Source of the DNA: Halovenus sp.
Lineage (GTDB): Archaea > Halobacteriota > Halobacteria > Halobacteriales > Haloarculaceae
DNA length: 7,127 nt
Direction: 5' to 3'
Assembly (NCBI GenBank): GCA_028274925.1
Contig: JAQCNR010000427.1
Coordinates: forward strand, 1-7,127
Positions 1 through 4,906 of this stretch are shown here, piece by piece. Within the stretch, counting starts at the first letter, position 1. Every line of letters starts with the position of its first letter. A program made the translations under genes and the position numbers. A model generated the notes under the pieces. That model was not told the origin of the DNA and searched no databases. It saw nothing but the letters and a program-made list of their open reading frames with translations.

Positions 1-1001
1 AAGTACCGGAAGACTTCGGGTTCGAGCACGTCGAGCACCTCGCCAACAGTAACAATATTTCCTTCCGAGGACGAGAGCGCCTCGCCTTCGAGCGTAAACC
101 ACTCGTAGACCATGCCGACCGGCGGTTCAATGCCGAGCACGTTGCGAGCGATGTCGACGCCGCTGGGCCAGGAGCCCTCGGCGTGGTCCTTGCCGAAGGG
201 CTCGAAGTCCACGCCGAGTACCTGCCACTGCGCGGGCCACTCGAAGCGCCACGGAAGCTTGCCGTCCCGGAAATCAGCCGTGCCTTCGTGGTCACAGCCG
301 TCGATGGTGTCGCCGCCTGCCTCGCTGTCAGTACAGCGGTAGGTGACCGTTCCGGCCTCGAGGTCCACGTCGGTAATCGTCTCGGTCAACTGCCCGCAGT
401 TCTCACAGCGAGCGAAGAAGGGAACGTAGTCTTCGTCGACCGTGCTCTGGTACTGCGAAAGCGTTTCGCGGGCCGTGTCGGCGTTTTCGAGCACCTGTCG
501 CGTGACGGCGTCGAACTCGCCAGATTCGTACAGTTCGGTGTTCGAGACGAACTCCACGTCGACGCCGAGTTTCTCGGTTTCGCGGCGCAGAAGTTCGGTG
601 AAATGTGCGCCGTAGGAGTCACAGCAGCCGAAGGGGTCCGGAACGTCAGTGTACGGCTTGCCGAGATTACGGCCTAACGCGCCAGCGTCAACCTCGCCGA
701 GACCGACGAGATTCCCGTCGAGGTCAGCCAGTCGTCGAGGGATGGCCCGGAGGCGGTCGCGGTCATCCGCGGTGAACACCTGTTTGACCTCGTGACCTCG
801 CGCCCGTAAGACTTCAGCGACAATGTAGCCGCGCAGAATCTCGTTTGCGTGGCCAATGTGTGGAACACCGGAGGGCGAGACGCCGCCCTTGATGACGATC
901 GGGTCGCCGTCGCTGTGTGCTTCGATTGAGTTGGCGGCGGCGTCAGCCCAGAATGGTTCCGTGCTGTCGAGAACTTCGTAGGGGTCGGGGTGGTCGGTCA
1001 T
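1..1001 (-). CDS. lysS: Class I lysyl-tRNA synthetase, N-terminal 333 residues (3' end beyond the window)
   Basis: Charges tRNA-Lys with lysine in the cytoplasm. Many archaea use this class I enzyme in place of the class II LysRS of most bacteria and eukaryotes. The frame is open from an ATG at 999-1001 to the left edge. It shows the class I HIGH signature as PHIGH (His48 to His51), preceded by KGGVSPSG. A zinc-finger-like insertion has Cys199, Cys202, Cys223 and Cys236. A Trp-rich WRFEWPAQW stretch lies at about 251-259, and LSSSEGN at 309-315 is the KMSKS-equivalent loop. From memory, full-length family members are about 530-550 residues, so roughly 40% (the C-terminal anticodon-binding part) is missing only because the window ends. 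The start codon overlaps the pyrH stop as ATGA, implying co-transcription and coupled translation with pyrH. The family call is confident. Confidence 0.93.
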   Translation of the reverse strand, partial: MTDHPDPYEVLDSTEPFWADAAANSIEAHSDGDPIVIKGGVSPSGVPHIGHANEILRGYIVAEVLRARGHEVKQVFTADDRDRLRAIPRRLADLDGNLVGLGEVDAGALGRNLGKPYTDVPDPFGCCDSYGAHFTELLRRETEKLGVDVEFVSNTELYESGEFDAVTRQVLENADTARETLSQYQSTVDEDYVPFFARCENCGQLTETITDVDLEAGTVTYRCTDSEAGGDTIDGCDHEGTADFRDGKLPWRFEWPAQWQVLGVDFEPFGKDHAEGSWPSGVDIARNVLGIEPPVGMVYEWFTLEGEALSSSEGNIVTVGEVLDVLEPEVFRY

Positions 1002-1687
1002 GGCTCGTCCTCCGGCACAACGTCGGTGCCGTCGTGTGTGCCTTCGACTGCCCGCACGAGCGCTGTCGGGTCAGTGCCGTCGAGCACCACCGCACGGAGT
1101 CTCGAGCGCTGGAGAAGTTTCGTCGCCAGCAGGTCGACCGGTGCGTTGCTCCCGGCAGCGAGTTCGATATCCGAGACGATATCGACCAGTTCCGAGGCGG
1201 TCATCGAGTCGAATTTTTTCGCGTCGGGGTCGGCGTCCGGGTCGGACTCGTAGACGCCTGAGACGCTGGTTGCATAAATCAGGAGGTCAGCGTTGGTGTA
1301 TTCCGCCAGCGCCGTCCCGACAGCGTCGGTGGTGTGTCCGGAGACGGTCCCGCCCATCACAGGAATATCGTCCTGTCGAAGCGCCTCTCGCGCCCGTTCG
1401 TGTGTCTCGACTGGCGTTGGGACCGCCCGGTCCTCCAGCGCGGCAATCAGCAGACGGGCGTTCAGGCGAGTGACGGCAATGCCGAGTTGGTCGAGTTCCA
1501 TCTCGTTGGCCCCCAAGTCACGGGCGGCACCGATGTACTTGCGTGCAGTCGGCCCCCCGCCGACGACAGCGCCCACAGTGTGTCCCGCGTCTTCGAGTTC
1601 TCTGAGCACCCGCCCGTACTCCGCAACGCGGTCGGACTCGACATCCGGCGCGAGCACACTCCCGCCAACAGAGACAATTACTTTCAT
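998..1687 (-). CDS. pyrH: UMP kinase, archaeal type
   Basis: Phosphorylates UMP to UDP with ATP in pyrimidine nucleotide synthesis; cytoplasmic, and a homohexamer in characterised relatives. At 229 residues it has the size of archaeal PyrH proteins of the amino-acid-kinase fold, slightly shorter than bacterial ones. Visible motifs are the N-terminal strand and nucleotide loop SVGGSVL (6-12), the glycine-rich VVGGGPTARKYI (41-52), the GGTVSGHTTDAVG segment (112-124) expected to contact nucleotide, and GVYESDPDADPDAKKF (144-159), the usual GVY-x-x-DP element of the ATP site. The acidic C-terminus (DVVPEDEP) is typical of halophiles. The ATG at 1685-1687 sits about 29 nt downstream of a TTAAG box, suiting a leaderless transcript. 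It is the first gene of a two-gene unit with lysS. No disrupting mutations are seen. Confidence 0.95.
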   Translation of the reverse strand: MKVIVSVGGSVLAPDVESDRVAEYGRVLRELEDAGHTVGAVVGGGPTARKYIGAARDLGANEMELDQLGIAVTRLNARLLIAALEDRAVPTPVETHERAREALRQDDIPVMGGTVSGHTTDAVGTALAEYTNADLLIYATSVSGVYESDPDADPDAKKFDSMTASELVDIVSDIELAAGSNAPVDLLATKLLQRSRLRAVVLDGTDPTALVRAVEGTHDGTDVVPEDEP

Positions 1688-1711
1688 TGCCTCGCTGTAA
1701 CCGTGATTCCA

Positions 1712-1719
1712 TCTTAAGG
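1712..1719 (-). promoter_or_regulatory. Probable TATA box of pyrH-lysS
   Basis: On the minus strand this reads CCTTAAGA, centred about 29 nt before the pyrH ATG. That is the spacing expected when transcription starts at or next to the start codon, as is common in haloarchaea. The match is modest and rests on position and AT content only. Confidence 0.4.
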
Positions 1720-1909
1720 GTTGTCAAGACCACCTGACGCCCGGGCCATCCCAGCGTGACCGAGTGCAATATACCGGAGTATGTTGCTTGCTTTCGGGCA
1801 ATAACACGCCATTATTACAGCTAATCGGTAGTGGATATATGCTGTCTGGGAACCCCACTCTAACAATCACAGAAGGCGTTTTAAACAATCTAAGCAGCTC
1901 AGCACAGTT

Positions 1910-1929
1910 CGTAAAAAGTGCATTTTACG
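1910..1929. repeat. Inverted repeat, possible operator
   Basis: Perfect 7-bp arms CGTAAAA (1910-1916) and TTTTACG (1923-1929) flank a 6-nt spacer AGTGCA. It ends about 45 bp upstream of the TATA box at 1975. A dimeric regulator could bind it, or it could form a small hairpin. There is no U-tract to make it a convincing terminator. Confidence 0.45.
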
Positions 1930-1933
1930 GTGA

Positions 1934-1944
1934 TTCAGCCTGAA
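1934..1944. repeat. Short palindrome between the inverted repeat and the TATA box
   Basis: TTCAG (1934-1938) and CTGAA (1940-1944) mirror each other around one C. The overlapping GCC-TGAA-GGC (1938-1947) is also self-complementary. It lies 30 bp upstream of the TATA box, where archaeal activator sites often sit. It is short enough to occur by chance. Confidence 0.25.
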
Positions 1945-1974
1945 GGCAGCCAAACCAACACGAAGCTTCCTTTC

Positions 1975-1982
1975 TTTATATA
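1975..1982 (+). promoter_or_regulatory. TATA box of the small winged-helix-like gene
   Basis: TTTATATA, one of the best TATA-box matches in the window. It is centred about 34 nt before the ATG at 2013, predicting a 5' leader of only a few nucleotides. The AT-rich CTTCCTTTC just upstream could serve as the TFB recognition element. Confidence 0.65.
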
Positions 1983-2012
1983 CCCCTGTGCCGCCATGAG
2001 CTAAGTGTAGAT

Positions 2013-2255
2013 ATGAGCACGATACAGTCCTCCGACGACGCACGGTCGAAAGAAGATCGACTTCGGTCGTATCTCAAAGGAAAGGCCCAGGACGGAGAAA
2101 TGTACTTCAAGAGCAAGTTCATCGCGGACGAGGTCGGGCTCTCGCCCAAGGAAATCGGCGCGCTGATGGTCAAACTCAAAGAGAACACCATCGACTTGGA
2201 AATCGAGAAGTGGTCGTACACGAGTGCGACAACCTGGCGCGTCGAGCCAGCGTAG
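2013..2255 (+). CDS. Small conserved haloarchaeal protein, DUF7123-like, predicted winged helix
   Basis: An 80-residue protein of unknown function that I recognise as a small haloarchaeal family (DUF7123-like, from memory). The polar N-terminus (1-20) is variable in appearance. The conserved-looking core is YFKSKFIADEVGLSPKEIGA (31-50) followed by LMVKL. FIADEVGLSPKEIGALMVKL has the shape of a helix-turn-helix, with 'GLSPKEIGALM' as turn plus recognition helix. The final WSYTSATTWRVEPA (67-80) could form the beta-wing. There is no signal peptide, membrane segment or cysteine. It has its own promoter (TATA at 1975) and its own likely terminator, so it appears monocistronic. A nucleic-acid-binding role is inferred from fold pattern only; regulation of the adjacent pyrH-lysS unit is conceivable but unsupported. 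Confidence 0.85.
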   Translation: MSTIQSSDDARSKEDRLRSYLKGKAQDGEMYFKSKFIADEVGLSPKEIGALMVKLKENTIDLEIEKWSYTSATTWRVEPA

Positions 2256-2258
2256 CGT

Positions 2259-2317
2259 GTCGTGTTCGGTCCCCGCCCTCCAATAACACGACTGCCGCCC
2301 GACGGGCCGTGCTTTTT
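2259..2317 (+). terminator. Likely terminator: two hairpins plus T5
   Basis: Four bases after the stop codon, GTCGTGTT (2259-2266) pairs perfectly with AACACGAC (2285-2292) across an 18-nt loop. A second compact hairpin has GCCC (2297-2300) and GGGC (2304-2307) around GAC, and five T follow at 2313-2317. Archaeal termination relies mainly on T-tracts, and the hairpins may assist. The T-tract merges into a TATA-like sequence, so it may serve two functions. Confidence 0.5.
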
Positions 2318-2321
2318 ATAC
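2313..2321 (+). promoter_or_regulatory. TATA-like box, possibly the displaced promoter of the M50 protease gene
   Basis: TTTTTATAC, with the TATA core at 2315-2320. No start codon follows at normal spacing inside the insertion element. If the element (about 2324-3737) is removed, the box falls about 32 nt before the M50 ATG at 3764, normal haloarchaeal spacing. Alternatively it promotes a structured transcript beginning near 2345, or is only the terminator T-tract. Confidence 0.4.
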
Positions 2322-2323
2322 TA

Positions 2324-2432
2324 GTCAGCAAGGCGAATACCCCGACCTTCCGAAAACCACAGGTTTTCGGCTTTTGCAAATCTTCGATTTGCGTCAACAC
2401 CGTGGTCGGGGATGAAGCCAACACTTGCTGAC
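2324..2432 (+). repeat. Nested inverted-repeat structure (four stems) upstream of tnpB
   Basis: All arms are perfect. The outer stem is GTCAGCAAG (2324-2332) with CTTGCTGAC (2424-2432). The middle stem is CCCCGACC (2340-2347) with GGTCGGGG (2404-2411). Hairpin A is CCGAAAACC (2350-2358) with GGTTTTCGG (2362-2370), loop ACA. Hairpin B is GCAAATC (2376-2382) with GATTTGC (2386-2392), loop TTC. Together they fold into a long stem ending in a three-way junction with two arms. Single-stranded DNA or RNA could adopt this shape. It may be the subterminal left-end structure recognised by a Y1 transposase, or a structured RNA. There is no tRNA-like T-arm. Confidence 0.75.
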
Positions 2433-2440
2433 ACAAACGA

Positions 2441-2447
2441 TTAAGTG
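2441..2447 (+). promoter_or_regulatory. Probable TATA box of tnpB
   Basis: TTAAGTG, preceded by ACGA, is centred about 30 nt before the tnpB ATG at 2474, suiting a leaderless mRNA. It lies just downstream of the left-end structure, inside the element, so tnpB carries its own promoter. Confidence 0.45.
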
Positions 2448-2473
2448 AACACATTGGTAATCAAGAGACAGCG

Positions 2474-3730
2474 ATGGAATACAGTTACCGCTACCACGCC
2501 TACCCAACGCAAGAGGTAGCGGCTGAACTAGAACACCATCTGAATGTTCATCGCCAACTCTACAACCACGTCCGCTGGGACTACGAACAAGCCCCAGAAG
2601 ACGACAAACTGAGTGAGTACAACCAGAACAACAAACTCCCCAAGTGGAAGCGCAAGTGGTCGGTGTTCGGTGAACTACACTCGAAGGCCGCACAAGCCAC
2701 CGTTGCACGCTTCCACCGTAACCTCTCGAACCTTCGCAAGAAGAAAAAGAAAGGGTACAACGTTGGTCGGCTCAAACGACAATCACCCACCGAATACCGG
2801 AGCGTGACGTACAGCCAATCTGGTTTCGACCTCGATGAAAAGAGGGGCCACGACAAATACGCGTACGTCCGCTTCAGCAAGATTGGATGGGTGAAAATCC
2901 GGTATTCGCGCCCAATTCCCGACAACGCCACGATCAAAGAAGTCACGTTCAAGAAAGAGACGACCGGTGAATGGTTCGTCTCCTTCGGTCTGGAAACCAA
3001 CGATGCCGACTTGCCCGAGGAACCCAACGTGGACACGCTTGACACGAGCAACAGCGTTGGTATCGACCTCGGTATTCTCAACTACATCCACACCAGCAAT
3101 GGGAAGACCGTGGACTGGCTCGACCTCGAAGACGAGTACGACATACTCCGACGAGAACAACGCAAACTCTCGCGGAAGGAGAACGGCTCGAACAACTACG
3201 AGAAGCAACGCCGAGAGGTCGCCAAAGTCAAACGCCACATTCGTCGGAAGGTGTTAGACTACCAGCACAAAATCACGACATGGCTCGTCAAGGAGTACGA
3301 CGCTGTGTTCGTGGAAGACCTGAACGTCCAGAGTATGCTTCAGGGCGACGGAAACGCTCGTAACAAGCAGGATGCGGCGTGGCGACAATTCATCACCCTG
3401 CTCGAATACAAAGCCGATCTGCACGGAACCCACGTCGTTCAGGTCGAAGCACGGGGGACGACCAAAGAGTGCGCCAAGTGTGGTGTGGAGACAGCGAAGC
3501 CCATCTGGGTCAGGGAACATTCCTGCCCAGCGTGTGGGTTTGAAACGGATAGGGATGCGAATGCGACGATGAACGTCCTGAAGCGTGGTTTTTCTGAATT
3601 AGGGCTGGGATGGCCCGAATCAACGCCTGTGGAGACTGTGACCGCTACGGACACGGCTCAATTTGAGTCTGTGTCTGCAAGTCGCGTCATCGAAACAGGA
3701 GGCCTACCCTCGTTACCGTGCGCGGGGTAA
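2474..3730 (+). CDS. tnpB: TnpB, RNA-guided RuvC endonuclease of an IS1341-type element
   Basis: Characterised TnpB proteins are nucleases guided by an RNA from the element's own right end; they cut the empty donor site and so favour element retention. The 418-residue length is normal. The N-terminal helix-turn-helix/wedge part begins MEYSYRYHAYPTQEV and includes RQLYNHVRWDYEQA (27-40). A basic cluster RKKKKKGYNVGRLKRQ (88-103) could contact RNA. All three RuvC motifs are present: GIDLG with Asp198, VFVEDLN with Glu281, and DRDANATMN with Asp361. The zinc ribbon between motifs II and III has Cys333, Cys336, Cys351 and Cys354. The Pro/Thr/Ser-rich tail (about 381-418) is encoded by DNA that also forms the predicted omegaRNA scaffold. 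All catalytic residues are in place, so the nuclease should be active. The chosen ATG gives the usual N-terminus and lies about 30 nt after a TATA-like box. Confidence 0.95.
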   Translation: MEYSYRYHAYPTQEVAAELEHHLNVHRQLYNHVRWDYEQAPEDDKLSEYNQNNKLPKWKRKWSVFGELHSKAAQATVARFHRNLSNLRKKKKKGYNVGRLKRQSPTEYRSVTYSQSGFDLDEKRGHDKYAYVRFSKIGWVKIRYSRPIPDNATIKEVTFKKETTGEWFVSFGLETNDADLPEEPNVDTLDTSNSVGIDLGILNYIHTSNGKTVDWLDLEDEYDILRREQRKLSRKENGSNNYEKQRREVAKVKRHIRRKVLDYQHKITTWLVKEYDAVFVEDLNVQSMLQGDGNARNKQDAAWRQFITLLEYKADLHGTHVVQVEARGTTKECAKCGVETAKPIWVREHSCPACGFETDRDANATMNVLKRGFSELGLGWPESTPVETVTATDTAQFESVSASRVIETGGLPSLPCAG

Positions 3731-3757
3731 CATTCAAAGAGCAACAACACCTAGCAC
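3640..3757 (+). ncRNA. Predicted omegaRNA / sotRNA overlapping the 3' end of tnpB
   Basis: Known: TnpB guide RNAs derive from the right end of the element, and sense-overlapping transcripts (sotRNAs) at the 3' end of IS1341-type genes have been reported in Halobacterium salinarum. Seen here: a hairpin at 3650-3675 has outer arms GACAC (3650-3654) and GTGTC (3671-3675) and inner arms CTCA (3657-3660) and TGAG (3664-3667). A terminal hairpin has GTTACC (3712-3717) and GGTAAC (3726-3731) and overlaps the stop codon. Inferred: the scaffold ends with TTCAA at 3737 and the guide is the following roughly 16-20 nt, which is the leader of the M50 gene. The 5' end is a guess; an AT-rich stretch near 3584-3600 could be its promoter. 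Confidence 0.4.
3712..3731 (+). repeat. Right-end hairpin of the insertion sequence
   Basis: Arms GTTACC (3712-3717) and GGTAAC (3726-3731) enclose GTGCGCGG; the tnpB stop TAA lies in the right arm. An alternative, competing pairing joins TACCC (3705-3709) to GGGTA (3725-3729). Subterminal right-end hairpins of this kind are expected in IS200/IS605 elements, both for transposase recognition and as the 3' stem of the guide RNA. Confidence 0.5.
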
Positions 3758-3763
3758 GGAGCG

Positions 3764-4906
3764 ATGGGACGTAGCGAGGAGACCCCTCCACCCGCAGATG
3801 AATTCGCCTCCGTTTTCGATGCGTACGAAGTTCGGACAGAGGACGACACTGTCCTGTACGTCGGTGAGCCGACGATTCCCGGCCAACAGCTCGAACAAGA
3901 GCTGTGGCCGCTGTTCCGGGAACAGGGCTACGAACTCTCGGTCCAGCGGGGCTACCAGGCCGACGAGGGACTGCCGCTCTCGCGTGGAGAGTACGTTCTC
4001 GTTGCGGAACCGAACTCCACGAAAATCGACGGCATTCCAAGGACGAATCTCCTGTTGTTCGTCGCAACGATTTTTTCGACGCTGTTCGCCGGCGCGATTT
4101 TCTGGTATCAGGTGCCCGTGGTCAGCGAACCGTGGCGGGTACTCGAAGCGTGGCCGTTCGTGGTGGCGGTAATGGGCGTCCTCGGCGTCCACGAACTCGG
4201 CCACTACGTCATGAGCCGGTATCACAACGTCCAGGCGTCGCTGCCGTATTTCATCCCTCTGCCCACGTACATTGGGTCGATGGGTGCGGTTATCAAGATG
4301 CGCGGAAAGATTCCAGACCGGAAGGCACTGTTCGACATCGGCGCAGCGGGGCCACTTGCGGGACTGGTGGCGACAGTCGTTATCACTGCAATCGGACTGC
4401 AACTCGACCCAATTCCGGCACAGCAGACCGCCGTCGGACAGGCCGAAACCGCGGTCCGATTCAACCATCCGCCGCTGTTAGAGCTGATCGCTATCGCAAC
4501 CGGAGCGACCGAACAGCTCGAAGCGAACAGCATCCACCCGGTGGTTTTCGGCGGCTGGGTCGGAATGCTCGTGACGCTTCTGAACATGCTCCCAGTGGGC
4601 CAACTCGACGGCGGCCACATCCTCCGGGCGATGGTTGGCAAACAGCAGGAACGACTCGCAGCGATTGTTCCCGCAGTACTGTTCGGGCTGGCGGCGTACC
4701 TGCTCGTGGTCGCTGATGGGTTCGATTCGGTCGGAATCTGGGCAATGTGGGGGCTATTCGCGGTCGGACTCGCCTACGCTGGCCCTGCAGACCCAATCGA
4801 CGACGAAGGTCTCGACCGGAAGCGGATGGTGCTCGGCGTCGTCACCTTCGCGCTCGCGGCGCTGTGTTTCACCCCGATTCCTGTCGAAATTGTCGAACTT
4901 GCCTAA
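3764..4906 (+). CDS. Membrane-embedded M50 zinc metalloprotease (site-2 protease family)
   Basis: Intramembrane or membrane-associated metalloprotease. Family members cleave membrane-bound substrates such as anti-sigma factors or signalling precursors; the substrate here is unknown. The 380-residue protein has a soluble acidic N-terminal domain (1-90), then hydrophobic segments at about 94-115, 129-150, 192-212, 262-280, 298-318, 323-340 and 355-375. The zinc motif HELGH (His143, Glu144, His147) lies in the second segment. The second conserved motif, LLNMLPVGQLDGGH (272-285), supplies the third ligand Asp282. No PDZ domain is visible. The overall plan recalls archaeal and cyanobacterial/plastid (EGY-like) S2P proteins. 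The ATG at 3764 begins a plausible hydrophilic N-terminus. The tnpB element ends about 26 bp upstream and seems to have split this gene's promoter. The stop codon overlaps that of convergent thiL. Confidence 0.9.
   Translation: MGRSEETPPPADEFASVFDAYEVRTEDDTVLYVGEPTIPGQQLEQELWPLFREQGYELSVQRGYQADEGLPLSRGEYVLVAEPNSTKIDGIPRTNLLLFVATIFSTLFAGAIFWYQVPVVSEPWRVLEAWPFVVAVMGVLGVHELGHYVMSRYHNVQASLPYFIPLPTYIGSMGAVIKMRGKIPDRKALFDIGAAGPLAGLVATVVITAIGLQLDPIPAQQTAVGQAETAVRFNHPPLLELIAIATGATEQLEANSIHPVVFGGWVGMLVTLLNMLPVGQLDGGHILRAMVGKQQERLAAIVPAVLFGLAAYLLVVADGFDSVGIWAMWGLFAVGLAYAGPADPIDDEGLDRKRMVLGVVTFALAALCFTPIPVEIVELA

Larger units (their letters stand above)
1688..2012. other. 325-bp divergent intergenic region, relatively AT-rich
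   Basis: This gap separates the pyrH start (leftward) from the small winged-helix-like gene (rightward). I see no ORF of useful length on either strand, only short frames of about 8-18 codons. It is visibly richer in A and T than its coding neighbours, especially 1770-1980. It contains the pyrH TATA-like box near 1716, an inverted repeat at 1910-1929, a smaller palindrome at 1934-1944 and the TATA box at 1975-1982. The rest (about 1740-1905) has no structure I can interpret; it could be regulatory or the remains of an old insertion. Confidence 0.7.
2324..3737 (+). mobile_element. IS1341-type insertion sequence (IS200/IS605 family), tnpB only
   Basis: The element consists of a highly structured left region (2324-2432), a promoter, tnpB (2474-3730) and a right-end hairpin just past the stop. 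No tnpA (Y1 transposase) is present, so movement would need a TnpA supplied in trans. Elements of this family leave no target duplication, so the ends cannot be fixed from direct repeats. The left end is placed at the outermost base of the inverted-repeat structure. The right end is placed after TTCAA (3733-3737), by analogy with TnpB elements whose right end closes with a similar pentamer. Each end could be off by some 10-20 bp. The tnpB DNA looks somewhat less GC-rich than its neighbours, as expected for an incoming element. Confidence 0.65.

Noticed and set aside
183..677. Long plus-strand open frame opposite lysS
   Set aside because: It lies entirely antisense to a clear class I LysRS and has no recognisable domain. 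Such frames are common in GC-rich haloarchaeal DNA.
2340..2411. 72-nt folded segment resembling a tRNA in length, with a closing stem and internal hairpins
   Set aside because: It has only two internal hairpins with 3-nt loops, no 7-nt anticodon loop and no GTTCRA T-arm. It is better explained as part of the left-end structure of the element.
2321..3754. CTAG at 2321-2324 and at 3751-3754 as a 4-bp target duplication around the element
   Set aside because: IS200/IS605 elements do not make target duplications, the right copy lies beyond the hairpin and TTCAA end, and joining there would put the TATA box too close to the M50 start.
3734..4468. 244-codon minus-strand open frame opposite the M50 gene
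   Set aside because: The composition is rich in Arg, Cys and His, unlike acidic halophile proteins, and it is antisense to a protease with clear motifs.
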